DNA of 35,076 bases, taken from NCBI GenBank assembly GCA_051453625.1, contig JBOZIK010000001.1, positions 99,822,301 through 99,857,376 on the forward strand, read 5' to 3'. This DNA is from Welwitschia mirabilis (Eukaryota > Gnetophyta > Gnetopsida > Welwitschiales). Made by a program: the position numbers and the translations under genes. The notes below the pieces were generated by a model. It was not told where the DNA came from. It saw only the letters and a program-made list of their open reading frames with translations, and made no database searches. Positions 1 to 10,058 of the stretch are shown in pieces (positions within the stretch are counted from its first letter, which is position 1; every line of letters begins with the position of its first letter).

Positions 1-124
1 ACATAAGCTTTGTAATCCCTTCTAATAACTAGTAAAACTTTGAACAAGGTCATTTCACTACAATTATTTGTAGTTAAAGTTTAACCTTATGTTTAGGAGT
101 TACTAAAATTTTTAGGGTATTACA
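1..124 (+). mobile_element. 3' end of an LTR (left edge of window)
   Basis: The segment ends in gggtattaca, followed after three bases by an initiator-Met primer-binding site. Plant Ty3/gypsy LTRs commonly end in a GTTACA-like sequence and terminate in CA, so this is read as the right end of a 5' LTR whose start lies outside the window. The family cannot be fixed from 124 bases. Confidence 0.6.
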
Positions 125-127
125 TTT

Positions 128-140
128 TGATATCAGAGCT
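128..140 (+). other. Primer-binding site, initiator tRNA-Met type
   Basis: The sequence tgatatcagagct matches TGGTATCAGAGC, the complement of the plant initiator tRNA-Met 3' end, at all but one position (G to A). It lies three bases after the CA that ends the upstream LTR, the expected spacing for minus-strand priming of an LTR retrotransposon on the + strand. Confidence 0.75.
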
Positions 141-1600
141 ACAAGAAGTTTTAATGTGCTATAGCTCTAGATGTTACATTCTCTCTCAAGGACTACAATG
201 AAATTCCAAAGCTTACAAGTTTTATGTTTGAAAAAAAGGATTTAGATATTAAGATATTATAAAGATCTTTCTCCTAAAAATTAGAAATGGTTATTCATAA
301 GACAAACTACCAAGAAAGCCAAATCTAAGGTAAAGATAGTATGTTAAAGTACCAAATATATTCATAAATAAGATATAAATTAATCATTATAAAATTGAAA
401 TTTTATGAAAGAAATGTTTCTAGAGATGGTCTATCTTACTATGAAATGTTGAAAACACCGAGATTGCATGAAACATATTATAAACACTAGCATGTCAATT
501 ATCTAAACCCTAATAACACATTAAATAAAATAACTCCAAATGATAAATAAGAAATAACATTAAAATTAACTATTGCATATCTAATAATCACAATTGAATT
601 AATAATGGAATAGAACATAAATCCAATCACAGCTAAAAGTGCATTTACTAATGATTTAAATACAATGGTAAATATTAGTTTAGTATAGAATAAAAACTTA
701 GGCTTGACAATGTAGACACTTCATGATACAATTATTTCCTCAGATATAGAAAGAGAAAAAATAAGTATAGAACTTTATAGTGAGACAAGCCCTAATCATG
801 ACCATAGCAAATATATATTTGGAATGAAAAAGTAAAAATATAACATTAATTAGATCAAAGATGGTCTTTAGATCTAAAGTGTAAAACATAATTTAGGCCT
901 TCCTATAGAAATTGCATATATATCCTTGAGTTGGATTGTAAATTACATGGGTATTTACTTAGTATGTTCATATTAATAAGAAATGGTCATTGATAAATTT
1001 CCTTGAGATATAAAATTTAGATATATAATATTTATTATTCTTAAGAATTTAATTTAATCCTTTAACTATCAGATTGACTTTAACTCCTTGTTGTAATAGG
1101 AATTCAATAGTACATTCTTTTCTTATTAATCCATCTTATTTAGGACTTAGTTGTCCTAAGAACAAGAAAAGAAATAGTGATCTAGATGGTAGTGTTGACC
1201 CTCTTATATTGTTCAACTTCTATGAAAGTTAGACAACTCAAAGTAACTTAAAATTAAGATTCCAAGTATCAATCCTTTTACTAACATTTAAAAAATTATA
1301 GGAATAATGCTAGTTCATGATAGTTAAATAACAAACATGGTATTTATAGACTTGAAATATATTATTTAGTAAAGTTTAAGGGATCAAGTATGAAAAAATG
1401 CAAGTATAAATATTCTTTTATTTGTATTTAATTTAGCCACTTCCTTAAGTCTTAAATTCTAGAAGAATTTATTATTATTATATTTTTACTTCCTAAGGTT
1501 TTATTATGATATTTTAATTTTAAATCTTATATAGTATATATTTTTTAGTTCTATGACTTTCTAGTATTTCTACTAAACTCTACTTCCATGATTTTTAAAG

Positions 1601-1604
<4 letters not shown>
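141..1604. other. AT-rich internal remnant, no gene recognised
   Basis: By position this should be the internal part of the LTR element whose primer site is at 128-140. It is very AT-rich with dense stops in all frames. I see no zinc knuckle, protease or reverse transcriptase motif, so a decayed gag leader is only inferred. Confidence 0.4.
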
Positions 1605-1653
<49 letters not shown>

Positions 1654-1655
1654 AC
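1605..1655 (+). repeat. (CT)n microsatellite, truncated by a gap
   Basis: An almost pure CT dinucleotide run with one TT interruption, ending ctctcac at the edge of a 100-N gap. The gap probably exists because assembly failed in the repeat. Apparent Ser/Leu or Arg/Glu peptides here are only translations of the repeat. Confidence 0.95.
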
Positions 1656-1755
1656 NNNNNNNNNNNNNNNNNNNNNNNNNNNNNNNNNNNNNNNNNNNNN
1701 NNNNNNNNNNNNNNNNNNNNNNNNNNNNNNNNNNNNNNNNNNNNNNNNNNNNNNN
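1656..1755. other. Assembly gap (100 N)
   Basis: One hundred N. This is one of only two 100-N gaps without a visible duplicated flank. The left edge is a CT microsatellite; the right edge is unrelated AT-rich sequence. Confidence 0.99.
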
Positions 1756-2511
1756 TGTTGTATTTTGCATCTTATTTATAATTAACAAGATTGAAATTGA
1801 AATGTGAACTATTGCACAAATACACACCACAACAAAAGGACAATAAAATAAATCAAATCAAGCTAAGGCTTCCATGAAAATAAACTACTTAGGTCCTAAA
1901 TACTAAATTCTTAAAACTTGACACTTACTTAAAAGAAAAAGAAATGCAAATATTTTTTAAAAGAACAAATTAACTACTCTAATTCTATGGTCCTACGATA
2001 AATGAAGAAAACTACAACTAATAATTTTAAAATTATTATAAAGTTAATGAATAGAAATAAATACATCCCATTAGAATATATTCTATTCAAAGTTAATCAC
2101 TTACTAGTAATCTTTTATTTCTAATTAAAGATATACAATTTCCAATCAGTAAAACATCATTGTTCTATTTAAGTAGCATGGATGAAAATGATAATGTATT
2201 AATTAAATTTAACATACTATAATTATACTCTCAAGCATTAACTTAAAAGACTGTTGCAAATTAATAATACTTGACAATGTGATAATCATGATATATTTCA
2301 AGGTGTACCTTCTCTTACCTTAGATTCCTCCCATTATGGAGTGATCACTTCTAAATAATTAACCTTGCTTTTATTACAAATACTAGGATTCATTAAATAA
2401 GACAAAGATTTTTAAGCCACTTTACCCTCGTTGCGATAATCCCTGAGATAGATTAGAAGTGATTATTAAAAGTGTTTTCATAGTATAAATTGATATTTTA
2501 TTTTTATCTTG

Positions 2512-2514
<3 letters not shown>
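1756..2514. other. AT-rich sequence, nothing recognised
   Basis: No coding, RNA or structural repeat signal found. Stops are dense in all frames. Confidence 0.5.
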
Positions 2515-2552
<38 letters not shown>

Positions 2553-2575
2553 TCTCTCTCTCTTTCTCTCTCTCA
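2515..2575 (+). repeat. (CT)n microsatellite, imperfect
   Basis: CT dinucleotide run with several CTTT interruptions, again ending ctctcac like the run at 1605-1655, and followed by a pyrimidine-rich tract to about 2605. The shared interruption pattern and end hint that the two runs may belong to related copies of one element. Confidence 0.95.
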
Positions 2576-3379
2576 CTTACTTACTCCTTTCTTTCTCTTT
2601 CCTTGATTTTCATGTTATAATAGAAGTAAAATTCTTACTTAAATTTTCTTAAATGTCATGACACCTAATCCTCTTTGAGTTCTTTATTCAAGTAAGCAAT
2701 CTTTCTTAATTAAATATTATCATTTCTAAATTTAGAACTTTAACTTTTCTTCTCTTTTTTAAATACTATTATACATAACTCTTACCTTCTTTATAATTCC
2801 TTAAATTATACTTATTTGAAAAAATTAACAAATATTTTTAGAGATTTTATATCAAATATTACTTTTGTAACTATAATTATTTGAATGAAAGAAAAATATC
2901 ATTTTCTTCTAAATCCTAAAAAATTATTAATGTGGTTATTAAGCTTTAGATTTTTGTTTGTTGACTATCTTAAGTTTTATAAACTCTTTTTATAGCTTTC
3001 TAATGGTTTTATTAAAGGTCGAGATTGATTCTTTCTAAAGACAAATTCTAACATGGGAGTTATTTGGCTATGAGATGAAGCATTTTACTTACAAAATATT
3101 AAAATCATTCTTGATTTTATTATAATTTGTGTTTAATAAACTTTATCAAGGGACATGCATTGTCTATTATTAATTATTGGTGCTACACTTTCTCAATCCT
3201 CATTTTTATAAGCTAGTTTTTCACTTTCTTAAAAGAATTTATTAGTACATGATATAATATAATAGTTCAAATCTTTATAGTGTATTTTTGAAATTTATTT
3301 TTCCTTCTTTTATTAAATATTCATTTCTTTATAGGGAGCAAGTGGAAGGTGAGTATCCTAAGTCTTAAGATTTGAGGAG
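2576..3379. other. AT-rich sequence, nothing recognised
   Basis: No coding or RNA signal that I can support. The right part could include the LINE 5' untranslated region, because the first sequence resembling LINE ORF1 appears shortly after 3380. Confidence 0.4.
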
Positions 3380-3639
3380 TGAATGCAGCTATGCTATGAT
3401 CATGGGACATGTTCCTGCATTAGGATACTAGAGTCTACAATAGTGAGGCTATCTCGAGAAGCAAGTATGATTGTGTTTCAGGGATGACAATAGGAGGAAG
3501 AGGTATTAAGTCATCTGAGAAGAGAAATAGCAATAAGTGAAGTACTCATGGTAGCTGTCTCACTAAAGCATAGGATTTCATGGCCTGTTACGCCATGAAA
3601 TTATATTAGAAGGAAGGAAAGTTCAAGATTAAGGTGATA

Positions 3640-4800
3640 CTAAAGCATCACATTGACATGGAGGAAAATTTGAAATATAGCTTCATTGGTAGATTTATTT
3701 TGTTAAGTCCTCAACTAATCATGAAAACTATCATGAAGTGGGTAATACTTAGGTGGATGATGATTTATAAGGTTTAAATAATTACCCTAGAATAGGTCCT
3801 AATGCTCTTTAAGTTTATGTTAGAGGAATACCTTAATAGTGTGATGATTAGAGGCATGTAATTAGCCCTTATATGTTGGAATCCTATAGAAGAGTTGATA
3901 AGATTTCTAGCAACTATCCATCTATGTAAACTTAAAAGGTGTTATACTTTTCTTCTAGAATCCTGATTTTATTAAGAATCTAGCAACATAGTTAGAGAGC
4001 TAATCCATCTTGATCTTATTACCTTTAGTGGAATGTACATGATCTTCATTAAATTTTATGCCTAATTTGAAATAAATCTCATGAGGAAGTTAAGAAATTT
4101 TGAGATACTACATAGATGCAAATCTAACTTTATTAAAGTAGAATACAAAAACCTTTCCATCTCTTGTGNNNNNNNNNNNNNNNNNNNNNNNNNNNNNNNN
4201 NNNNNNNNNNNNNNNNNNNNNNNNNNNNNNNNNNNNNNNNNNNNNNNNNNNNNNNNNNNNNNNNNNNNAGAAATTTTGAGATACTACATAGATACAAATC
4301 TAACTTTATTAAAGTAGAACACAAAAACCTTCCCATCCCTTTTGACTTTTATTTAAGATTTAAATATTCAATGAATTTTTTCCAAAATTTAAAGATCACA
4401 TCTATGGTGAATAAGGGAGGAAAGCATACGAACAAAAAACATGTAGTTTAGATGCTTGTGATAGCTATGGAAATTTAGGACATATAGGTGAAAAATGTAA
4501 ACTTAAGAAAACTAAGGAATAGGATTTCTAAATAGTCCAATAAAAAACAAAAATTAAAACCATAGTCAAGCTATAGAATATAATGGACAAAAATGGTTTA
4601 AAAAACAAAAGAATGAAAGGGCCCAAATAAATCCCATCTCTTTAGTAGGTAAAGTTTCAAGGAAAAGCACAAGTAGTAGTAAAACAACAAGTAAAGTATA
4701 GTAATAGGTTTGAGGCCCTAAATAGTAATGAACTAGATGATCTTAAATCAGATTCAAAAGAAGGATCTCCCATTGAAAAGAAAGAATACAAAAGAGAAGG
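3640..4800 (+). pseudogene. LINE ORF1 relic: DUF4283 plus CCHC zinc knuckle
   Basis: ORF1 of plant LINEs encodes an RNA-binding protein that packages the element's RNA. At 3658-3771 one frame reads MEENLKYSFIGRF, then a Pro and a K-W...R-W pair, matching the start of DUF4283 (E-x-L-x-x-S-L-I-G-K-F ... W). At 4120-4160 and again at 4300-4345 comes V-E-(Y/H)-K-N-L-P-I, the block that precedes the knuckle in this family. At 4457-4498 the frame reads C-D-S-Y-G-N-L-G-H-I-G-E-K-C, a CX2CX4HX4C knuckle whose second Cys is Tyr (TGT to TAT, a transition). At 4703-4800 an acidic tail begins NRFEALNSNELDDL. Frameshifts and stops occur throughout and a 100-N gap with duplicated flanks lies inside. The gene is dead; the family assignment is from motif recognition, not a search. 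Confidence 0.75.
4092..4345 (+). repeat. Gap 4169-4268 with duplicated flanks
   Basis: About 77 bases ending at the left gap edge (4092-4168) are repeated from the right edge (4269-4345) with a few transitions. Part of ORF1 is therefore represented twice. An unmerged contig overlap is the simplest reading. Confidence 0.85.
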
Positions 4801-4948
4801 TAATAGATCAAGATAGGAAGTAGTGAATTAAAGTTAGGAGACCTATTAAAGGTGTTAAAGTGAGAAAATAGGTAATACAAAATATAGCTAATAAATCCTA
4901 TAAAATCTTATTAGACAATTTTAAGGTCAATAAAAAAAATTTCAAATT

Positions 4949-5262
4949 AAGATCATGAGTTAGGATATTATGAATTTTACATATGTCCTAAAGTGTAGGT
5001 ACTCAATGAATTTATTCTTAATCATAAGTTTGATATTATTTATCTTCAAGAAACAAAAACTCAATTCATAGATAGTTTTCTTGGATTTTGATAATATTGA
5101 AACATGGATTTTATTCCAAAGGAGCACATAAAAGAAGTGTTTATGTTATGGTCGAGTGATTAGTTAATCTATAGCAAGTAACCATCTTTGTATATCCTCA
5201 TCTAGAGGAACACAGATTACCTCTATCACCATTAATACACATTAGTGTATGATAGGTCAAAG
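4949..5262 (+). pseudogene. LINE ORF2 relic, N-terminal part of AP-like endonuclease
   Basis: ORF2 endonuclease nicks the target DNA to start target-primed reverse transcription. The beginning reads K-I-M-S-stop-D-I-M, corresponding to K-I-x-S-W-N-x-R, with Trp now a stop and Asn now Asp. After a one-base frame change, 5023-5058 reads NHKFDIIYLQETK; the Glu of Q-E-T-K (5050-5052) is the metal-binding catalytic residue and is retained. Further on come F-M-L-W-S-S (near 5140), equivalent to the L-x-L-W block, and L-V-Y-D-R-S (5242-5259), equivalent to N-V-Y-G-P. Resemblance stops at about 5262. The next expected parts, the R-L-W helix and G-D-F-N, appear at 26846-26911. Confidence 0.8.
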
Positions 5263-5443
5263 TGATTCGTATCAATAGGTAAATGGCCTAATAAAAAGCT
5301 ATATCTAATGAAATCAGAACATTCATATAAATTCATAGAAATCATTATATAATATATATCCATATAAAATATAGAAAATAACTAGTCAGCTATCCTATGA
5401 AACTCCGGTTTAACCATTATCAATTAGTACTATGGGTTCTTAA
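5263..5443 (+). mobile_element. Left fragment of an outer inserted element (candidate)
   Basis: This AT-rich piece separates the LINE endonuclease from the first LTR of the central element. It begins with TG (tgattcg) directly after the LINE sequence ...caaag, while the far side of the insertion ends ...gatattaca before LINE sequence beginning caaaa or aaaac. A TG...CA element is inferred, split by the central LTR element. The possible target duplication (CAAAG/CAAAA) is imperfect and depends on the end chosen, so it is weak support. Confidence 0.35.
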
Positions 5444-7181
5444 CTATTGCATGTCAAATTTTATGTATTTGATGGGTTATTTTGAGTAGTTTTATAGGAC
5501 ATTTAGATAGACTTAAGTAGAAATCGATATTTATTGAGAGTAAAATATATAATCACTAAAAAAACATAATGATTAGAACATTTGAAGGCATTTTGGATAA
5601 ATTATAATACTTGGCATTCTAAGAATGAGTTAATGATCTATGAAGATAATTTTAGTTAATAGAAGAACTGAAAAGCCCATCATCTGGATGATAGTACTAG
5701 ATGATAGCATGTAGAAATCCAATAAAGATGATGACTTGGATTAGAGCTAAAAGATGATATCATATTTTTTAATGTAGCATTGACCTAATCATTATCTAGA
5801 TGATAGACAAAATAATACCTAATTATATTTAATGCATTAAACTTCATCTAACTTAGCAAATGTGTCACACACCCTCCCTTAGAATTGCTAGGATTTTGTC
5901 TAGTTATTAGGTTCTTTGTTTTTATAATGTTATTGTGATAAATATCTCCTTTACCCTCACTCTAACTTTTATTTTCTTTAGCTCCTAAAAATCTCTAGAC
6001 AAAAGATCAAAGGATAGGAGGTCCATCCATTATTATAGAGAGAAGTGTTTCTTGCTATTGGGTTGTGTCTCCTTCATTGAGGTGCTACTAATTTGTAAAA
6101 AGATATTGATTCAACATTAATAAGAATTTTATTTTAGTTTTATTATGTGTATCCATTTTATGATTTATGTTGGTTATGATTCTGTGATAACTTCATAGTT
6201 GATATAGATCATGAAGGACAACCTTCATTAAGGTTGAAATCATTAGTTTAGATCTTGCATTGCATTTTATATTTCATAACATAATACTTACATGTTTTTA
6301 TACATTTTGTTCAACTACCTAATAGCTTAGATTGGTTAGGATTTANNNNNNNNNNNNNNNNNNNNNNNNNNNNNNNNNNNNNNNNNNNNNNNNNNNNNNN
6401 NNNNNNNNNNNNNNNNNNNNNNNNNNNNNNNNNNNNNNNNNNNNNCTAACTTTTATTTTCTTTACCTCCTAAAAATTTCTAGACAAAAGATCAAAGGGTA
6501 GGAGGTCCATCCATTATTGTAGAGAGAAGTCTTTCTTGCTATTGGGTTGTATCTCCTTCATTGAGGTGCTATTACTTTGTAAAAAGATGTTAATTCAACA
6601 TTAATAAGAAGTTTGTTTTAGTTTTCTTATATGCATCTCTTTTATGATTTATGTTGGTTATGATTCAATGATAACTTCATAGTTGATATAAATCATGAAG
6701 GGCAACTTTTATTAAGGTTGAAATCATTAATTTAGATCTTGCATTGCATTTTATATTTCATAGCATAGTACTTGCATGTTTTATACATTTTTTTCAACAT
6801 ACCTGATAGGCTAGATTGGTTAGGATTTAGTGATACTTTTTATTAATTGATCTAAGTTATACAAAGTCAATCTTTGTAATAAGAAGATTTGTTAGTCGGA
6901 TAGATATTTCATTTAGAATAGTTTTCATTTCCATTTCATTATATTAGTGTGTTTGCTGTGGATTGTTTTCTTATATTGTTGTTTATTTCCATTTTCATAA
7001 AATGGAAAGATACAAAAATATTTTCCTTAAAATCAATTATATAACTTTAAGCCTAGTGCCTTTGATGAATTATAACATTAAAGTTAACTCTCATCTATAC
7101 TAGTATGCATGTTGTACAAAACTTTGTAATTGATAGGATTTTATTAAGAATGTAATGATTGCATAAATATGTAATGTAACA
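5444..7181 (+). repeat. 5' LTR of the central element
   Basis: The sequence from about 5452 (tgtcaaatttt) recurs at 17961 and the two can be followed through atttgatggg, gaggcatttt/gaaggcatttt, the tctagatgat palindromes and gcctagtgcc near the end. The repeat ends ...aatgtaaca at 7181, a proper CA end, three bases before the primer site. The left boundary is uncertain by about ten bases because the first bases differ between the LTRs. The span includes a 100-N gap and a 384-bp gap-edge duplication; without them it is about 1,254 bp. The two LTRs differ at many positions by eye, mostly transitions, which implies an old insertion. Confidence 0.85.
5962..6829 (+). repeat. Gap 6346-6445 with duplicated flanks, inside 5' LTR
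   Basis: The 384 bases 5962-6345 (ctaactttta ... taggattta) recur as 6446-6829, ending and starting exactly at the gap edges. The right-hand LTR has no matching internal repeat at this point other than at its own gap, which supports an assembly overlap. Confidence 0.9.
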
Positions 7182-7184
7182 TGT

Positions 7185-7202
7185 TGGCATCATTATCGAG
7201 GA
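7185..7202 (+). other. Primer-binding site, tRNA-Asp type (decayed)
   Basis: The site reads tggcatcattatcgagga. The complement of the plant tRNA-Asp 3' end is TGGCGCCGTTGCCGGGGA. Twelve of 18 positions match and all six differences are transitions (C to T or G to A), clustered in the CpG-rich part. It lies three bases after the CA that ends the 5' LTR. Confidence 0.85.
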
Positions 7203-9333
7203 AGGCCATAAGGAGTTCGAGGATTATTTTCATTCAAATAAGTGCCTTAGATTTTGATTTAGGTTATTTATTTGTGGTAGCATTATTTTTTTATTGTACA
7301 TTCTATAGTTTTTCTTTCTACATTTTTTTATATTCATTTTACAAATAATATCATGTTGTTCTATCTATCATTTAGATGATTAGGTGGACAACAACCTAAG
7401 ATTAGGGGTTTTTTATTATTTTTTTATAGTTTAGTTCTTATTTTCTGCTGCATAAAAGGTTTATATCATTTCATCTATCATCTAGATAACTCTAACAGAT
7501 GACTATTAATTTTTATTTCTATGTTGTTTTTTTGTGAGGCTATTTTTCTCTGTTTTTATTTTCTGGTTTTTGTATAAAGTGATCATCCAGGATACTTTTT
7601 GAATGATGACAGAGATAACAGTTATGTAAAAATTTTTCTAAGCATGCAAGAACATGATAAAATCTAGGAAAAAACTAAAATATTAGAGGGAATGAATCTT
7701 GATTAATGAAAATAACAAAAAAGGCTTACTCAACTACAAAAAAATTTAGGTATGCACATCCAAGATATAAAAATTCTAAGAATTTAAGAATATTTTTTCT
7801 CTTTTATTATTTCATAACTAAGTTTTTCAAAAGAAGTCATGAAAATAATAAGAATAGAATAAAAAATCATTTTATTCCTTCTTCCTTAATGTCCAACTTA
7901 ACAAGTAGTGTTAAACATATAATTCAAATGCAAATAGTATAGTTGGAGAGTTAATTGTTAAAAGGAAATAAGAAATCCAAAATCCTTTTAGCTTACCTCC
8001 TAGTAATGATTTAAAACTTAGAATTAAGAATTTGTTTTGTTCATCCTTATCATCTATTTTTAAGAATAGTGATAAAAGAACTCGAGAAATATTGGCTAAA
8101 AGGAAAAGAAACATGAGAATTTCTAAAGATAATAATAAGAGACCACTTTNNNNNNNNNNNNNNNNNNNNNNNNNNNNNNNNNNNNNNNNNNNNNNNNNNN
8201 NNNNNNNNNNNNNNNNNNNNNNNNNNNNNNNNNNNNNNNNNNNNNNNNNTTAGTGTGTTTGCTGTGAATTGTTTCCTTACATTGTTGTTTATTTTTATTT
8301 TCATAAAATGGAAAAATACAAAATATTTTTCTTAAAATCAATTTTATAACTTCAAGCCTAGTGCCTTTGATGAATTACGACATTAAAGTTAACCCTAATT
8401 TATACTAGTATGCATGTTGTGCAAAAATTTATAATTGATAGGATTTTATTAAGAATGTAATGATTACATAAATATGTAAGGTAACATGTTAGCATTATTA
8501 TCCAGGAAGGCTGCAAAGAGTTCAAGGATTATCGTCATTCAAATAAGTTCCTTAGATTTTGATTTAGGTTATTTATTTATGGTAGCATTATATTTCTATT
8601 ATACATTCTATAGTTTTTCTTTCTACAATGTTTTATTTTTATTTTACAAATAATGTCATGTCATCCTCTCTATCATTTAGATGACTAGACAGGAAACAAC
8701 CTAGGATTAGGGGTTTTCTATTATTTTTCTATAGTTTAGTTCTTATTTTTATTACATAAAAAGTTGATATCATTTTATTTATCATCTAGATAACTCTAAC
8801 AAATGACTATCAATTTTTATTTCTATTTTATTTTTACATGAGGCTATTTTTCTCTATTTTTATTTTCTAGTTTTTGTATAAAGTGATCATTCAGGATACT
8901 TTTTGGATGATGATAGAGATAATGGTTATGCATAAAATTTTCTAAGCATGCAAGGACATGACAAAATCTAGGAAGAAACTAAAATATTAGAGGGAGTGAA
9001 GCTTGATTAATGAAAATAATAGAAAAGGCTTACTCAACTATCAAAAAATTTAGGTATGCACATTTAAGATATAAAAATTCCAAGAATTTAAGAAAATTTC
9101 TAATTCCAAGAATTTAAGAAAATTTCTTTCTTTTTTAGTTATTTCATAACTGATTTTTTCAAAATAAGTCATGAAAATAATAAGAATAGAAGCAAAAATC
9201 ATTTTATCCCTTCTTCCTTAATGTCCAACTTAACAAGTAGCATCAAATATATAATTCAAATCTTAATAGTACAATTGGAGAGTTAATTGTTAAAAGGAAA
9301 TGAAAAATCCAAAATCCTTTTGACTTACCTCCT
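7203..9333 (+). other. Leader of the LTR element, present twice
   Basis: T-rich sequence between the primer site and the first plausible coding region, shown in two copies because of the gap duplication. It contains several tcatctagatga-like palindromes (7367-7380, 7477-7487, 8671-8685, 8781-8790). Short Lys/Asn-rich open stretches near 7706-7942 and 8009-8149 are probably the beginning of the element's gag-like coding region: 8009-8149 corresponds codon for codon to 9334-9481. Confidence 0.5.
8490..8507 (+). other. Second copy of the tRNA-Asp-type primer site
   Basis: tagcattattatccagga is the counterpart of the site at 7185-7202 in the gap-edge duplication, with additional transitions. It follows a second LTR end (...ggtaaca). 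It probably represents the same site from another allele or repeat copy, not a second priming site. Confidence 0.75.
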
Positions 9334-10010
9334 AGTAATGATTTAAAACTTAGAAACAAGAATTTATTTTTTTCATCCTTCTCATCTATTTTTAAGAATA
9401 GTGATAGAAGAACTAGAGAAATATTAGCTGGAAGGAAAGAAAACATGAGAATTCTTGAAGATAATAATAAGAGATTACTTTCAAAAATATTTGTAGAAAA
9501 AAGGAAAAACATAAGTATTTTTTAGAATAATGAAAAAGGAACACTTTTAAGAAATATTTTTAAAAGAAGATGGACAAGTCCAAATGATGTTGAGTCTAGG
9601 AATTAGACCTCTTTCTTTTTTCAACCTCCTTATTCATTCCAACCCCCCCTTTTCTAGTTGCCTCCTATTATGCCTTCTTTTTAGGCTTTATGTGAAAATG
9701 ATAATGAGGATTTTCAACATTTTAGGAATTCCACGTCATTTAGTGAAATACCCTATAATCATTTTAATGAATCTCATCCATTTCCCATGAATTACTATGA
9801 AAAAGAAAATTCATCTATCATAGATTAATATGAAGGAGGGAAAAAACTCAGTAAAAGAAATGATTGAGAAAATGAAGATAAGACAAGAAGATACCAATAA
9901 AACAAAAACTTAGAAAATATCAAAAAAAACATATAGAATACTAATAAGAACCTAGAAAATATATTTCAGATGTTTTAATAAAATTATTATAAAATCAATT
10001 ATCTTAAGGT
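9334..10010 (+). pseudogene. Gag-position coding relic, Lys/Asn-rich, family unknown
   Basis: One frame can be followed for more than 550 bases with about seven stops where roughly fourteen would be expected by chance at this composition. It opens SNDLKLRNKNLFF, continues with a basic stretch (RRTREILAGRK), a Phe/Pro/Ser-rich stretch near 9600-9670 and an acidic Asn-rich part (ENDNEDFQHFRN, from 9694). Several stops are TAG or TAA where CAG or CAA would be natural. It lies where gag should be in an LTR element, but I recognise no capsid or zinc-knuckle motif. The paired copy at 8009-8149 differs mainly by amino-acid-changing substitutions, so neither has been under recent protein-level selection. 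Confidence 0.45.
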
Positions 10011-10058
10011 TCTTTTACAACACAACACTCTCAAATGTATCTTACTCTTTCGACTACA

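Larger units (their letters stand above)
3380..5262 (+). mobile_element. 5' half of a degenerate LINE (plant L1-like)
   Basis: In order, the segment holds a DUF4283-like region, a CCHC zinc-knuckle relic, an Asn-Arg-Phe-Glu-Ala-Leu-Asn block typical of the end of plant LINE ORF1, and the first third of an AP-type endonuclease starting ORF2. That is the normal 5'-to-3' order of a plant L1-type non-LTR retrotransposon on the + strand. The endonuclease stops near 5262 and its continuation is found at 26836, so the copy is interrupted by about 21.6 kb. The 5' boundary is not defined; 3380 is where sequence becomes less AT-rich and starts to look coding. Confidence 0.75.
6944..9481 (+). repeat. 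Gap 8150-8249 with about 1.2-kb duplicated flanks
   Basis: 6944-8149 (LTR end, primer site, leader, first coding traces) recurs as 8250-9481, starting and stopping at the gap edges. The right copy is 26 bases longer because of a local tandem duplication (unit near 9077-9102, repeated 9103-9128) absent on the left. The two copies carry many transitions, so they are not identical reads of one molecule. Confidence 0.9.

Noticed and set aside
1573-1830. Arg/Glu-rich or Ser/Leu-rich frames across the first gap.
   Set aside because: They are translations of the (CT)n microsatellite and of N bases.
4164-4451. A 95-codon frame starting at a Met next to the gap in LINE ORF1.
   Set aside because: It is a piece of the ORF1 relic with the gap in the middle, so its start is an artefact.
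7185-8507. Two primer sites about 1.3 kb apart, suggesting two LTR elements or a true tandem duplication.
   Set aside because: The repeat starts and stops exactly at the edges of the gap at 8150-8249, as at twelve other gaps. An unmerged contig overlap explains it better.
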